Shown here in pieces: positions 33,101 through 44,479 of a stretch of 64,000 bases of DNA. The notes beneath the pieces were generated by a model. It was not told the origin of the DNA. It saw nothing but the letters and a program-made list of their open reading frames with translations, and did no database searches. Both the position numbers and the translations under genes were made by a program. Numbering within the stretch: position 1 is the stretch's first letter; the number at the start of each line of letters is the position of its first letter. The stretch is from Crambe crambe (taxonomy: Eukaryota > Porifera > Demospongiae > Poecilosclerida > Crambeidae). The stretch lies in NCBI GenBank assembly GCA_963924555.1, contig OZ004591.1:5022001-5086000 (forward strand), given 5' to 3'.

Positions 33101-36100
33101 GACTGATATTACCACCTTCACATGCATTGTGGAGCACTGATCGATTAAATCGCCCTCTGACTTTAGCATCACAACCAAACTCAGTGATCAAAGCCAATGC
33201 TACTTCCTCGATCCCACATAAAGCTGCTAAATTGAGTGGTGTGTCATTTTGATCATCTCGATCATTGACATCAGCATTGTGCTTTTGAATCAGAGTCCGA
33301 ACTAGACTGATATTACCACCTTGGCATGCATTATGGAGCACTGATCGACCGAATTGCCCTCTGACTTTAGCATCACAACCAAACTCAGTGATCAAAGCCA
33401 ATGCTACTTCCTCGATCCCACATAAAGCTGCTAAATTGAGTGGTGTGTTATTTTGATCATCTCGATCATTGACATCAGCATTGTGCTTTTGGATCAGAGT
33501 CCGAACTAGACTGATATTACCACCTTGGCATGCATTAAGAAGCACTGATCGACCAAGTTGCCCTCTGACTTTAGCATCCCAACCAAACTCAGTGATCAAA
33601 GCCAATGCTACTTCCTCTTCCCCACAAAAAGCTGCTACATTGAGTGGTGTGTCATTTTGAACATCTCGATCATTGATATCGGCATTGTGTTTTTGGATCA
33701 GAGTCCGAACTAGACTGATATTACCACTTTCACATGCATGATGTAGCACTGATCGACCAAATTGCCCTTTGACTTTAGCATCACAACCAAACTCAGTGAT
33801 CAAAGCCAATGCTACTTCCTCTATTCCGCTATAAGCTGCTACATTGAGTGGTGTGTTACTTTTATCGTCTCGATCATTGACATCGGCATTGTGCTTTTGG
33901 ATCAGAGTCCGAACTAGACTGATATTACCACCTTTGCATGCATTATGGAGCACTGATCGACCGAATCGCCCTCTGATTTTAGCATCACAACCAAACTCAG
34001 TGATCAAAGCCAATGCTACTTCCTCTTTCCCACATAAAGCTGCTAAATTGAGTGGTGTGTCATTTTGATCATCTCGATCATTGACATTGGCATTGTGCTT
34101 TTGGATCAGAATCCGAACTAGACTGATTTTACCACATTGGCATGCATTATGGAGCACTGATCGACCAAATTGCCCTCTGACTTTAGCATCACAACCAAAC
34201 TCAGTGATCAAAGCCAATGCTATTTCCTCTTTCCCACATAAAGCTGCTAAATTGAGTGGTGTGTCATTTTGATCATCTCGATCATTGACATCAGCATTGT
34301 GCTTTTGGATCAGAGTCCGAACTAGACTGATATTACCACCTTGGCATGCATTAAGAAGCACTGAACGACCAAGTTGCCCTCTGACTTTAGCATCACAACC
34401 AAACTCAATGATCAAAGCCAATGCTACTTCCTCTTCCCCACATAAAGCTGCTACATTGAGTGGTGTGTCATTTTGATCATCTCGATCATTGATATCGGCA
34501 TTGTGCTTTTGGATCAGAGTCCGAACTAGACTGATATTACCACTTTCACATGCATGATGTAGCACTGATCGACCAAATTGCCCTTTGACTTTAGCATCAC
34601 AACCAAACTCAGTGATCAAAGCCAATGCTACTTCCTCTATTCCGCTATAAGCTGCTACATTGAGTGGTGTGTTACTTTTATCGTCTCGATCATTGACATC
34701 GGCATTGTGCTTTTGGATCAGAGTCCGAACTAGACTGATATTACCACCTTTGCATGCATTATGGAGCACTGATCGACCGAATCGCCCTCTGATTTTAGCA
34801 TCACAACCAAACTCGGTGATCAAAGCCAATGCTACTTCCTCTTTCCCACATAAAGCTGCTAAATGGAGTGGTGTGTCATTTTGATCATCTCGATCATTGA
34901 CATTGGCATTGTGCTTTTGGATCAGAGTCCGAACTAGACTGATATTACAACCTTTGCATGCATTATGGAGCACTGATCGACCGAATCGCCCTCCGATTTT
35001 AGCATCACAACCAAACTCAGTGATCAAAGCCAATGCTACTTCCTCTTTCCCACATAAAGCTGCTAAATTGAGTGGTGTGTCATTTTGATCATCTCGATCA
35101 TAGACATTGGCATTGTGCTTTTGGATCAGAGTCCGAACTAGACTGATTTTACCACATTGGCATGCATTATGGAGCACTGATCGACCAAATTGCCCTCTGA
35201 CTTTAGCATCACAACCTAACTCAGTGATCAAAGCCAATGCTACTTCCTCTTTCCCACATAAAGCTGCTAAATTGAGTGGTGTGTCATTTTGATCATCTCG
35301 ATCATTGACATTGGCATTGTGCTCTTGTATCAGAGTCCGAACTAGACTGATATTACAACCTTTGCATGCATTATGGAGTACTGATCGACCTAATCGCCCT
35401 CTGACTTTAGCATCACAACCAAACTCAGTGATCAAAGCCAATGCCACTTCTTCATTCCCACTAAGAGCTGCTAATATTAGTGGTGTGTTATTTTGATCAT
35501 CTCGATCATTGACATCGGCTTTGTGCTTTTGGATCAGAGTCCGAACTAGACTGATATTACAACCTTGGCATGCATTATGGAGCACTGATCGACCTAATCG
35601 CCCTCTGACTTTAGCATCACAACCAAACTCAGTGATCAAAGCCAATGCTACTTCTTCATTCCCACTAAGAGCTGCTAATATTAGTGGTGTGTCATTTTGA
35701 TCATCTCGATCATTGACATTGGCATTGTGCTCTTGTATCAGAGTCCGAACTAGACTGATATTACAACCTTTGCATGCATTATGGAGTACTGATCGACCTG
35801 ATCGCCCTCTGACTTTAGCATCACAACCAAACTCAGTGATCAAAGCCAATGCCACTTCTTCATTCCCACTAAGAGCTGCTAATATTAGTGGTGTGTTATT
35901 TTGATCATCTCGATCATTGACATCGGCATTGTGCTTTTGGATCAGAGTCCGAACTAGACTGATATTACCACCTTGGCATGCATTATGGAGCACTGATCGA
36001 CCAAATCGCCCTCTGACTTTAGCATCACAACCAAACTCAGTGATCAAAGCCAATGCTACTTCTTCATTCCCACTAAGAGCTGCTAATATTAGTGGTGTGT

Positions 36101-37733
36101 TATTTTGATCATCTCGTTCATTGACATCGGCATTGTGCTTTTGGATCAGAGTCCGAACTAGACTGATATTACCACCTTGGCATGCATTATGGAGCACTGA
36201 TCGACCAAATCGCCCTCTGACTTTAGCATCACAACCAAACTCAGTGATCAAAGCCAATGCTACTTCTTCATTCCCACTAAGAGCTGCTAATATTAGTGGT
36301 GTGTTATTTTGATCATCTCGTTCATTGACATCGGCATTGTGCTTTTGGATCAGAGTCCGAACTAGACTGATATTACCACCTTGGCATGCATTATGGAGGA
36401 CTGATCGACCAAATCGCCCTCTGGCTTTAGCATCACAACCAAACTCAGTGATCAAAGCCAATGCTACTTCTTCATTCCCACTAAGAGCTGCTAATATTAG
36501 TGGTGTGTTATGTTGATCATCTCGATCATTGACATCGGCTTTGTGCTTTTGGATCAGAGTCCGAACTAGACTGATATTACAACCTTGGCATGCATTATGG
36601 AGCACTGATCGACCTAATCGCCCTCTGACTTTAGCATCACAACCAAACTCAGTGATCAAAGCCAATGCTACTTCTTCATTCCCACTAAGAGCTGCTAATA
36701 TTAGTGGTGTGTTATTTTGATCATCTCGATCATTGACATCGGCTTTGTGCTTTTGGATCAGAGTCCGAACTAGACTGATATTACAACCTTGGCATGCATT
36801 ATGGAGCACTGATCGACCAAATCGCCCTCTGACTTTAGCATCACAACCAAACTCAGTGATCAAAGCCAATGCTACTTCTTCATTCCCACTAAGAGCTGCT
36901 AATATTAGTGGTGTGTTATTTTGATCATCTCGATCATTGACATCGGCTTTGTGCTTTTGGATCAGAGTCCGAACTAGACTGATATTACCACCTTGGCATG
37001 CATTATGGAGCACTGATCGACCAAATCGCCCTCTAATTTTAGCATCACAATCAAACTCAGTGATCAAGGCCAATGCCACTTCTTCATTACCTAAAGCAGC
37101 TGCTAATATTAGTGGTGTGTTATTTAGATCATCTCGATCATTGACATCAGCATCGTGCTTTTGGATCAGAGTCCGAACTAGACTGATATTACCACCTTGG
37201 CATGCATTATGGAGCACTGATCGACCAAATTGCCCTCTGACTTTAGCATCACAACCAAACTCAGTGATCAAAGCCAATGCTATTTCCTCATAGCCGCTAT
37301 AAGCTGCTACATTGAGTGGTGTATCGTTGATATCATCCCTGACATATATGTCATATTTATGCTCTTTAATAAGTGATCGAATCAAGCTCGAATTTCCCTT
37401 TCTGCATGCATGATGAAGTAAGTTCTCACATTCTAAACCCATTACCTCAGTCTTCATCATTCCCACCACATGGTCATGTTTGTATTCAACAGCAAGCATT
37501 ACTGGTGTGTCTTTACTTCTGTCTTTGACATTAACATTAGCTCTATACTCCGTTATTAGCATCCTAACCGTAACTAGGTGCCCATTAGCACAGGCATAAT
37601 GCAATGGTGTCCTCCCTTCTGAATCAGTACAGTTTACCTCGTACTCTCTACGGTCCAGTAGTTCCCTGGCCTCCTTCACTTTACCACACCGACAAGCATC
37701 ATGTAAGGGACTTGGAATCGTTGAGGTAGCCAT
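23845..37733 (-). CDS. ANK-Roc-COR-3x(ZU5-UPA-like)-Death protein, complete family copy 2, 21 exons
   Basis: Exons read from the minus strand: 37733-30656, 30574-30449, 29249-28669, 28608-28462, 28413-28245, 28128-28072, 28007-27454, 26674-26534, 26481-26310, 26247-26186, 26126-26081, 25994-25927, 25861-25822, 25719-25651, 25595-25048, 24968-24819, 24739-24571, 24508-24435, 24372-24327, 24249-24211, 24119-23845. Every junction is GT-AG with matching phase; the sum is 10,611 nt, or 3,536 residues plus stop. Parts in order: about 50 ANK repeats (1-1760), Roc (about 1779-1935), COR (about 1950-2290), linker (2360-2401), ZU5 modules starting near 2402, 2720 and 3104, and Death (about 3446-3536). 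ANK plus Roc-COR plus Death recalls DAPK1; ANK-ZU5-UPA-Death recalls ankyrins. No transmembrane segment or signal peptide is seen, so a cytoplasmic signalling scaffold is inferred. Transcript support is not available here. Confidence 0.8.
24211..25595 (-). CDS. ZU5-UPA-like module 3 of the middle gene (six exons)
   Basis: Exon 25595-25048 codes FTWKNHGFKLHLPENALPPD and the rest of a ZU5-type domain ending LHAK. Exons of 150 and 169 nt code ENEIELDVPISGL, WRIQPLTVPV and LLGAKEPRNIFVL. Linker exons of 74 and 46 nt again carry SANETGTSPAASATN and TSPQVPSPGKT. The 39-nt connector codes QDILAMIDDTDL and leads in phase 1 to the Death exon. Confidence 0.7.
25651..28007 (-). CDS. ZU5-UPA-like module 2 of the middle gene (eight exons)
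   Basis: Exon 28007-27454 codes FTWKDHGFKLHLPENALPSD and the rest of a ZU5-type domain. Exons of 141 and 172 nt code the UPA-like part (ELNIPKEGL, WKIQPLAAP, DLLGAKEPYNYVVL). Four small exons (62, 46, 68 and 40 nt) code Ser/Pro/Ala-rich linkers, such as SANESVISPAASATN and TSPQVSSPGKT, in two similar pairs. A 69-nt connector ends MDTSVK, like the one after module 1. Confidence 0.7.
26712..27427. mobile_element. about 715-bp insertion in an intron of the middle gene, absent from the right copy
   Basis: The flanks gataatatac (left) and taattaaag (right) are contiguous in the right gene (54846-54865) but about 715 bp apart here. The insert contains a strong hairpin at its right end (27302-27421). 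No coding region is seen. The exact ends and target duplication are unclear (possibly ATAC). Confidence 0.65.
27302..27421. repeat. hairpin with GCACTCG / CTCGTGC tip
   Basis: The arm beginning atagttattaacc at 27302-27346 pairs with the arm ending ggttaataactat at 27377-27421. The tip reads gcactcgcccctcgggcttc followed by gccctcgggcctcgtgc. Confidence 0.75.
28072..29249 (-). CDS. ZU5-UPA-like module 1 of the middle gene (four exons)
   Basis: Exon 29249-28669 codes a ZU5-type domain: FTWNGHGFKLHLPRGAF, CPIHLEAAISGQFQFPDGAE and SFGKFAIV. Exons 28608-28462 and 28413-28245 code the 105 residues that follow (TFTQSEITLNIP, WTIQPLTAPV, LLGAKKPHDFFVLKL), which I call UPA-like only from position. 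The 57-nt exon 28128-28072 is a phase 1-1 connector ending DTSVN. Module exon sizes are 581, 147, 169 and 57 nt. Confidence 0.7.
29250..30448. other. intron between linker exon and ZU5 module 1
   Basis: The same intron in the right gene (56661-58164) is similar over most of its length, including catgtgcacattatataggc (30166-30190) and the matching 57906-57930. On the minus strand this reads CCTATATAATG, which resembles a TATA box. No exon was found inside. Confidence 0.35.
30449..30574 (-). CDS. linker exon of the middle gene (Asp/Gln/Ser repeats)
   Basis: The acceptor TTTAG precedes ATCAGTGC and the donor is AATA|GTAAG. The exon codes three copies of an 11-12-residue repeat (SDQCSDVASQTL-like) before SIETSMN. 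The right gene's matching exon is 63 nt longer. Both copies of the intron before it carry an AAC microsatellite (about 30613-30632 here). Confidence 0.75.
30656..37733 (-). CDS. exon 1 of the middle gene: ANK array, Roc GTPase, COR
   Basis: One exon of 7,078 nt. After about 50 ANK repeats the Roc domain shows a P-loop GDPGAGKS (1785-1792), a switch-2 DFAG (1839-1842) and a base-contact motif SHSD (1908-1911) in place of the common (N/T)KxD. COR follows with ILLPKTVELLHPILQQLNEI and FLLDSTDEADYL. The exon ends NEKQLIWT plus one base, at donor ACAG|GTATG (30656/30655). The Roc motifs look functional for nucleotide binding, with the altered G4 motif as the caveat. Confidence 0.85.
32650..37320 (-). 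repeat. 204-bp tandem array coding ANK doublets (middle array)
   Basis: About 22 units of 204 bp, all in frame. The blocks starting at 33844 and 34660 are near copies of each other, giving an 816-bp (four-unit) higher-order repeat. Units between about 35490 and 37110 are the most alike. Confidence 0.9.
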
Positions 37734-37908
37734 ATAAGCTTCAAGCCTTTATTACAGGGCCGGAGGAGTGGTCAGGCTGGTCAGGCATTGGCCGGACCAA
37801 TAATTATGGCATGCGTGGGTATATTATTATTATTGGCATTCCAATGTTGATTGGAGCGTGCAAATTATGATATGAAAAATGTATCACATAACCCACAAAT
37901 ATGTTACA

Positions 37909-39036
37909 AGGGTGTAGATAAGTTTTTGCCTCGGCACCGGAGTGCCGAGGCACAGTGCCAAAGGCGACTATCGATCTATGATGGTACGTAATAATAGCGC
38001 GCGCGGTGATGCGTATCGAGCGCGTGCATTATTAGCACTAGCTAGCTCTCTAGCTACTAGCTAGCTAAGCCAAGACAAAAAAGATAAACAGGCTCAAGCT
38101 CAGGCTCGCAGTCACTACGCAGTAATGCTGCTACACCGTGAAGAGAGTGCTGATGCTTCTTGGCCATCTTTTCCAACAAATCAAGCCCATGCAGAGAACT
38201 GACTAAAAGACAGCAATGAACAAAAATAATAGAGCCATGTTACAAACAGACAGGCTCAGGCTCACAGTCACTACGCAGTAATGCTACACCGTGAAGAGAG
38301 TGATGCTTCTTGGCCGTCTTTGCCAACAAATCAAGCCCACGCAGAGAAGACAGCAAAACAGAGATTGCAATGTACATGAACTAGGTGATCATTTGAAGTG
38401 CCAAAGACTTAGAGAGAGCCATGTTGAAGGAGAATCTAATGAAAGAATCCCAGACATACTTCAATCAAGTTATATGCGTGAGAATCATTCAAAACGGCAG
38501 TTTGAACAACAAGAATACTAGCTGTGTAAATACCCACCTTACTACAATAAGCCATGTTGCTTAGTGCACATTATTTATAAAGTTTAATAATAATAAAGGT
38601 TGCACTGAAGTCGTGCCGAGGCATTCCTAGTCTTTTTAAAAGACTAACTTGTTTCAACTGGGGGGGCTACATATGCATGCATGAACGTATATTATGTGTG
38701 AAATGCAGCACTGCATTATCTAGAGGGGTCCAGGGGCATGCTCCCCCGGGAAAATTTTGAATCTCAGGTGTTCTGAGATTGCTTCTGGTGTGATATGAAG
38801 TGATTATATCACTACTATATAACAGTACATACACATCAATTAATTAGTCAATGATCCACTACAAAAACATGTTAGTGGCCATTAAACACTACATGTACAC
38901 AAGAACAATACTGATCATTCCTTTACAGTTGCAAAATGAGTTCATCATAATAATACTAAGATATACGATTCAAAAATTCTGGGGGGGCTTTAGCCCCCCA
39001 AGCCCCCCCCCCCCCCCCCCCCTTACCTACACCCTT
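37909..39036. mobile_element. hAT-like non-autonomous element
   Basis: CAAGGGTGTAGATAAG at 37909 and its inverted match ending CTACACCCTTG at 39035 differ by one base over about 16 bp. Near the right end are a fragment like the hAT dimerisation region at 15380-15420 (aacactacatgtacacaaga) and GGGGGGGCTTTAGCCCCCC followed by a C-run (39002-39022). The flanking sequences atgtta and tgttaa are not a clean 8-bp duplication. Superfamily assignment is tentative. Confidence 0.45.
38086..38360. repeat. imperfect direct repeat of about 120 bp, two copies
   Basis: The block running from aggctc, gcagtcactacgcagtaatg through caacaaatcaagcccatgca at about 38096-38205 is repeated at about 38260-38345 with small deletions. 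In one plus frame the second copy reads HYAVMLHREESDASWPSLPT. It lies inside the hAT-like element; the peptide was not recognised. Confidence 0.6.
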
Positions 39037-40440
39037 GTGTTAACACTATATCCATGGCATGTGCATATTATGATTTCAATGGTAACCTGATCATAGCAGC
39101 TGTATTTCTAGCAACCTAATGGCAAGTTTTAGTTCTTGTACTCTACCAGACATTCCTGATTCTCCACATAAACCAGAAAACCAGATTAAAGGTTTACTTT
39201 TCCACAGTGCTTCTCAAATAATTCTTCACCCTACAAAGGGCACTAAACGATATCTCTCATCTCCTTTTGCTTTAAACTCTTCACACAAATTTGCTACATC
39301 ACAATGCACTGTTGGAACCAGGATGATTGAAATGACCTATAAGTAACCCAAGAGAATGCTTTGAGCCAGATTAAATAATCTTATGGTATTGCATGTCCAT
39401 ATGGAACATACAGATAAACTAAATAAAGGATGTATAGCTGATGAATTCATAAACACAGGCAGAACATTTTTGGAAAACAATGTTTTAGCTGTGTACTGAT
39501 TAATATCCCTCTCAGGATGCACCAGATGCAGTCTAGGAGGAACATTTCCTGGGGAAGGAGGGGGGCATGCCCCTCCCCCCCCCCCCTAGATGGCGCACTT
39601 TGCACACAATATATTGTCACAAATGACCTGGCCCGACCAATCAAAAATTGCTTCCTCCAGGACTGTTATTCACTCATGCCCCCCCTCAGCGGGCTTGAGC
39701 CCCCCCCCCCCAAGAATAGAACAATCTAGCATACTCAACAATTCCTGGAAAGTTGAATCAATATTAGCAATTCATTAATGCAAGACCTTAATTAAACACT
39801 ATCAGTTGCTTCCATTAGTTTCTCATGAGACCAGAAACATCAAGGGCCAGACAAAACACATCAACTATAGGCATTATAGCTACACACTCTTCTGAGGGTT
39901 TCATGGTGAGTACTTAGCATGCACACGACAAACACTTAGCTACAGTAGATTTTAAGATCCCTACCCCCTGCCTTATTACTTTCTAATGCATTGTTTATCC
40001 TTTTATTATAGAGACCACGTTATGAATCCAGGGTACTTATGGGGAAAGCAAATAGCTACAATTGTAGGTGAGCATGCATGTGCTCTCTATGGTTATTTTA
40101 GCGCATGTGCAATAATATCTACGGACTTCGCGCGCTTGGCTTGCATACTATTTTTTGGCCTTCATTTCTTCTGGTAAGTATAGCCCTCTTTGCGATCGTG
40201 ACGACTTCTTAATTGATGGAATCTAGCTAGCTAAGAAGAAAGTGGACCAACGGTGGCTTTAATTGGAAAAAAATTCGATAGAAAAATTTTCGATAGATAG
40301 ACTGATTACCGAAATTAATCCCCACCGAAAAAAAACCTGCTGTACGGTAGTGTGCTAACTTATTCACTGAATATCCAGAAGTTTTCACAGATGTTTTATA
40401 CGCTTTTACGTCAAAATGCACGATTGTTGCACCAATCTGC
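39037..40440. other. intergenic, transposon debris
   Basis: The stretch holds GGGGGCATGCCCC-type short palindromes with long C-runs (39545-39590, 39675-39715), which are typical of hAT-derived ends in this window. The plus-strand open stretch 39119-39346 (75 codons) has no recognised relative. Nothing else is supported. Confidence 0.35.
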
Positions 40441-40444
40441 TTCA

Positions 40445-40917
40445 CTATAGTACAAGTTTCACTAGCTTCACAATCTCAGGGAGTTTTAAGTGTGCAATGA
40501 TTGACTTCAAGTTGATTTCTCCAGTGAAGTTAGTATGAAAGATATATAACTGTCTCAGAGCGTATATCGGCTGGTGAGGTTTGCTTGGAATGAGAGGATC
40601 AGCACTAGCCTCTAAAGGGGTAGCAAAATCCTCTTGCTCTTTCTCTGGCTGATCAACATCATCAGATAATATTTCTATGGCAGCCTCAGGGTCTTGGGAG
40701 GCAGGTTCTAGGGAGGCTATTTCTTGGCTAGGGAGGCTGGGTAAGCTCAGATTGATTGACAGAGGACGACATTTTCGGACCCTGAGGCTCTCTTCTTGAG
40801 CCACAATTCAAGAGACCAAAAAGTGGGTGTGGCAAAGCCAAAATATTTTCTGGCTCACTTCGCTCGCCATACTCAAGCCCCCCCCCCCCCCTCCCATCAA
40901 AAATGTTGTCTACACCC
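40445..40917 (-). pseudogene. possible 5' end of a hAT-like element
   Basis: Read on the minus strand, 40917 starts catgggtgtagacaac and runs into a G-run, then gagcgaagtgagccag, then an open frame (40804 down to 40445) of 119 codons with PASQDPEAAIEILSDDVDQP. The terminal bases resemble the hAT-like end at 37909. The acidic N-terminal type of sequence would fit a hAT transposase, but no transposase core is present here. Confidence 0.3.
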
Positions 40918-41027
40918 ATGGGAAATATGTACAAGAATGTCATAAAAGGAATGTCATGCAGTTTACTTATAAGAGTAACATTATTTAAGCATGTACTATT
41001 CAGGGAGTGGTTTTATTCCATCTGTAG

Positions 41028-41178
41028 CGTGCTCTGGAGGGACATGTTGGAGATGTGTACACCTGCCATTTCTTTCCCTCTGGTATGGTGGTGTTGAATG
41101 GGGGAGCTGATCTCCGTCTGAAGATCTGGTCTGCTCAGGATGGTTCCTGTTCTAGGACTTTCACTGGACACACTAGAG
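41028..41178 (+). CDS. PAAF1: PAAF1-like WD40 exon (proteasomal ATPase-associated factor 1)
   Basis: The exon follows an acceptor TCTGTAG and ends before a GC-type donor (AGAG|GCAAGT). It codes RALEGHVGDVYTCHFFPSG, then MVVLNGGADLRLKIWSAQDG and SCSRTFTGH. This matches the WD repeat of PAAF1, a WD40 protein that binds proteasome base ATPases and limits 26S assembly, especially at the Phe-Phe-Pro-Ser-Gly and Leu-Lys-Ile-Trp-Ser-Ala positions. No other PAAF1 exons were identified with confidence, so this is a partial gene, perhaps with diverged exons nearby or a broken copy. A CACTA-like element sits about 150 bp downstream, in what would be the next intron. Confidence 0.65.
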
Positions 41179-41329
41179 GCAAGTCAACAGGAGAAAATTG
41201 AACCTGAAAGGGACTACTCATAGGGAAATGCAAGCATTGCAGGGGTACTCAGTTTAGCTGCGAGTAATAGTTAGAACACGGTGTCATAGTGTAGATCTTC
41301 CCCTCTTTAAATTGTCCCCCCCGGACACT

Positions 41330-44300
41330 ATACACTACAAAAAATATGGTGTATAATGACTTCCATAGGTTCATTCAACTATGTTAAATTAAGAGCAAAT
41401 TGACTACATTGAGTTGTTACTACTAGATAGGGTAAAAATAGCAGAAATAAGTCATTTGAACCCATTTTTTCAAAATAATTTTTAACTTCGTGGTTACTTT
41501 AACCAAAAGTGGGTTAAAATAATTCATAATAGTTAATCCTACCCTTTAAAGGTATATGCAACATACTTTCCTGAGGAAAAATTGTTTCGACTACACTTTT
41601 GAGGTTATTATAACTGATTTACTTAGTGCTATTATAACAAACCAAGGAAATTAAAATCACTATGTTCTTCATGGTTGATTTAACTCTGGATGATAAAATC
41701 TTGAGTCATTTTAACATTACTGTGTTGTATTAACCTATACACTATTATCAAAATAAGTCTTCTGAATAGGTCATGATTACTATAATCATTATTATAACTC
41801 ATGGTTAAGACACACCCTAAGACTCCAGTAAAATAACCATCTCTCAGTCATAATGATAACATCAAAGCGTTGTTATAGCTAATAATGATTACAAAAAGTG
41901 ATATTTAAGGGTGCAGGCACATAGTAACCAAGGCATGTGCTAGTACTAGCACTAATTTACCACAAACACTACCGCGCTAAAATAACAGATAGTAAACACA
42001 ATAGCAGCTGCTGCTTTGGCACATTTAAAATCCATGCTAGCATGAATAATGAACAAGTCATTGCAACTCAGGAACTATGCATGGAAATGGGCCAATATTT
42101 TGCATATGGCAACTACTTGATAAGGTCTAAAAAGTTACATTTTGCTTTAGTTCATAGCTAGTACAGAATGTGCAGGACACTAGATCCTATATGGATAAAT
42201 TGAAAAGTAGAATGTGAATTGTCAAAAACTAAATGTAATTTTTATGGCAATAAGTATAAGAAGCTGTATATCAAAAATCAGCCATTGATTCCAAGTGGTC
42301 ATTGAGATGTAACGCAGTTTACCTTGAGAATGGAATCGGTCATAACATCAGTCATTTTGATTGGTCCTCCTTCATTTTTTGTGTATGTAGTACTATTCTG
42401 ATACTTAATAATATGGTGCAAGTTAGAAATTTCTATCATGAATAGTTTTTGAGTTAATTTTCCCTAGCAACCATGTGTGGGCGGAGTGTGCCTGCACCCT
42501 TAAGGGTGATATAGGTGTAGCCATTTGCCAATTTATGGCCATGATAAATGTTATGATCTAAGAGCTTTGATAAAAATAACCTCTGAGAAGTAACAGTAAC
42601 TGCATATGCATGATAATGGTCATCAAAAAAAAGCACCTCACACCGAGAGAGAACAAAAATAACCGAATCACCTCCAATCACCATCAATTCATCTAAGCGA
42701 CCAAAGATTGGATCCAATCCATCAGATTTGATGATAAGGTACGTATTATTATTTTTATATAATGTGCCATACCTATACACACCCATTTTGGACGAAATAA
42801 AGTTGCTTCATCACTAATCTGTGGAAAGATACCAAATATTCCAGATTTAACATCTTCAGTTTCATGTCTTACTGCCGTTACACCACTACCACATTCTGAT
42901 GGACCACATTCCAGTGGTGAATGAACAAGTTTACCAGTTGCCATTTCATAGCAAAACCACAGCTGATGTCGACGGGCCAGACTGAAAGCAACATTTTTAA
43001 AATTCAGTAATCTTGAAGCTTGCTTAAAGAAGTTAAGCTTGGCTTCGTGGTGAATGGTCCAGGTACATACCATTGGACCAACTGCTTCAATTTGGTCAGG
43101 GTAATACACTAAGAAGTGCATTTTAGATATTAAAGCACTAGCACCATAGCTACAGATGCACAAACAAATTATGGTGGAAATTAATAAGAATTTTTAAAGA
43201 GGAGCAAAGGTCTTTAGATACAGTAGGGCATAATACAATATCAAGAATCTTTCTCAAAAGAATAAAACACAGCCAGTGATCATTTTCTGGAATTTTTTCT
43301 CCAATAAGAAATGGCAAAATTTTGATAAGGACTAACATCTGAGATGCTGATGACCTAATCTTTTTATCTTCACTATTAAGGACATTGCTTAAGATAGGTA
43401 TAGGTTTATCGTCCTCAGAATATCCATAGTTAAAATTTATCAACCTATTATTGAAATAATCCAAAGAGAAAAGATTATTTGTGTGTATATAATAATGCAG
43501 CAAAAGCTTGATTTCTAATGGTGCAATACCCTCCAGAATGTTGTGCATAGCATTATGTGGCAACCCACCTCCAAACATAGAAAAGAACTTCACATTTAGA
43601 AGCACAGATTTCTCATTGATGCCAAATGTTTTTGAAAAGTGTTCTGCTGTAGGCCCATTTAACATGTCAAGTTGCTTACAATGTTCAATTTCAGTCCTCA
43701 AGTCAAATTTTTCAGACGTAAAACTATTTCGGAATGTTTCCCTTGTAGCTAGGCATGAATGGCAACTTCGAAAAGCAAATGAGAAAGACTTTTTGAAGCC
43801 TCCCAAGTCATTACTGGCTAGATTATCGGCTGGAAAAACTAATAATGCTCCTTTGTATGTTCTTGACACACCAGAAACGATAATCCCTTTGGTTGATAAA
43901 GTATTCAGATCAGAAATGAAGGGTTCTAATACCTTATTCAAACCATACTTTTCAATTATGGGAACTGTAGCAATAATGGCCAGATTAATAAGTCGGAACT
44001 GTGACCTATAAATTGGATCAATGTTTCCCAATGTATAGAAAACAATTCCAATTTTATGTCGTTTAGTATGAGACCCCAAGGGATTGCATATCTCTAGCTC
44101 ATCGTAATAAGCAATGATTTGCAGTGCACAATGATCATGTGAAACGATAGGATGATTGGAAAATATCGTACCATCACAAAAATCATGAATTAGATTGTTA
44201 TCATGAATACGCTGTGCACAAGTCTCAACTTGCTCGAGAACAGATTTGTCACACAAAAGCCTTTGAAGTGAAGGTAGCAATGGAATATATTGGTAAGTAT

Positions 44301-44450
44301 CGCATACTTGAACCAAGCGGCGCTTGAAACCTGAGAATTATTGGGAATATTCTGGCTGTCCAACATGAATTTCCTTCGGCTCGTAAAACAATTGAAAATA
44401 TCGATATGACCTTCTGTGTCACTGGCAAAAAAATCATGCCTGTAGACCAC
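41330..44450 (-). mobile_element. CACTA/EnSpm-like DNA transposon, decayed
   Basis: Duplicated host sequence (compare 17085-17640) resumes at about 44450, so the bases between about 41330 and 44450 look inserted. The left limit reads cactatacactacaaaaaa, close to the CACTA terminus pattern. The AT-rich stretch 41580-41900 is full of ataac/gttat motifs like subterminal repeats. No matching right terminus was found, so the right end seems truncated. Confidence 0.45.
41909..42499. mobile_element. 591-bp MITE with TTAA target duplication
   Basis: GGGTGCAGGCACA at 41909 is matched by inverted TGTGCCTGCACCC ending at 42499. TTAA lies on both sides (41905-41908 and 42500-42503). The TTAA choice suggests piggyBac or Kolobok mobilisation. 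It is inserted in the 3' end of the CACTA-like transposase. Confidence 0.8.
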
Positions 44451-44473
44451 ACATGCAAGAAATCCATGCCCAT
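42504..44473 (-). pseudogene. CACTA/EnSpm-like transposase, frameshifted
   Basis: The main part (44316-43150) reads YYDELEICNPLGSHTKRHKI, then GIVFYTLGNIDPIYRSQFRL, ADNLASNDLGGF and GGLPHNAMHNILEGIAPLEI. The next (43163-42790) reads KMHFLVYYPDQIEAVGP and EAKLNFFKQASRLLNFKNVA. The last (42786-42504) reads DGLDPIFGRLDELMVIG. This order is familiar from invertebrate and fish CACTA-like proteins. Frameshifts lie near 43155 and 42785, and the 3' end meets a MITE at 42503. An N-terminal open stretch (44473-44249) may be an earlier exon. It is non-functional as it stands. Confidence 0.6.
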
Positions 44474-44479
44474 AACTAG

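Noticed and set aside
39119-39346. 75-codon plus-strand frame (starts MASFSSCTLPDIPDSPHKPE)
   Set aside because: No recognised domain or splice sites, and it sits among transposon debris; not enough for a gene call.
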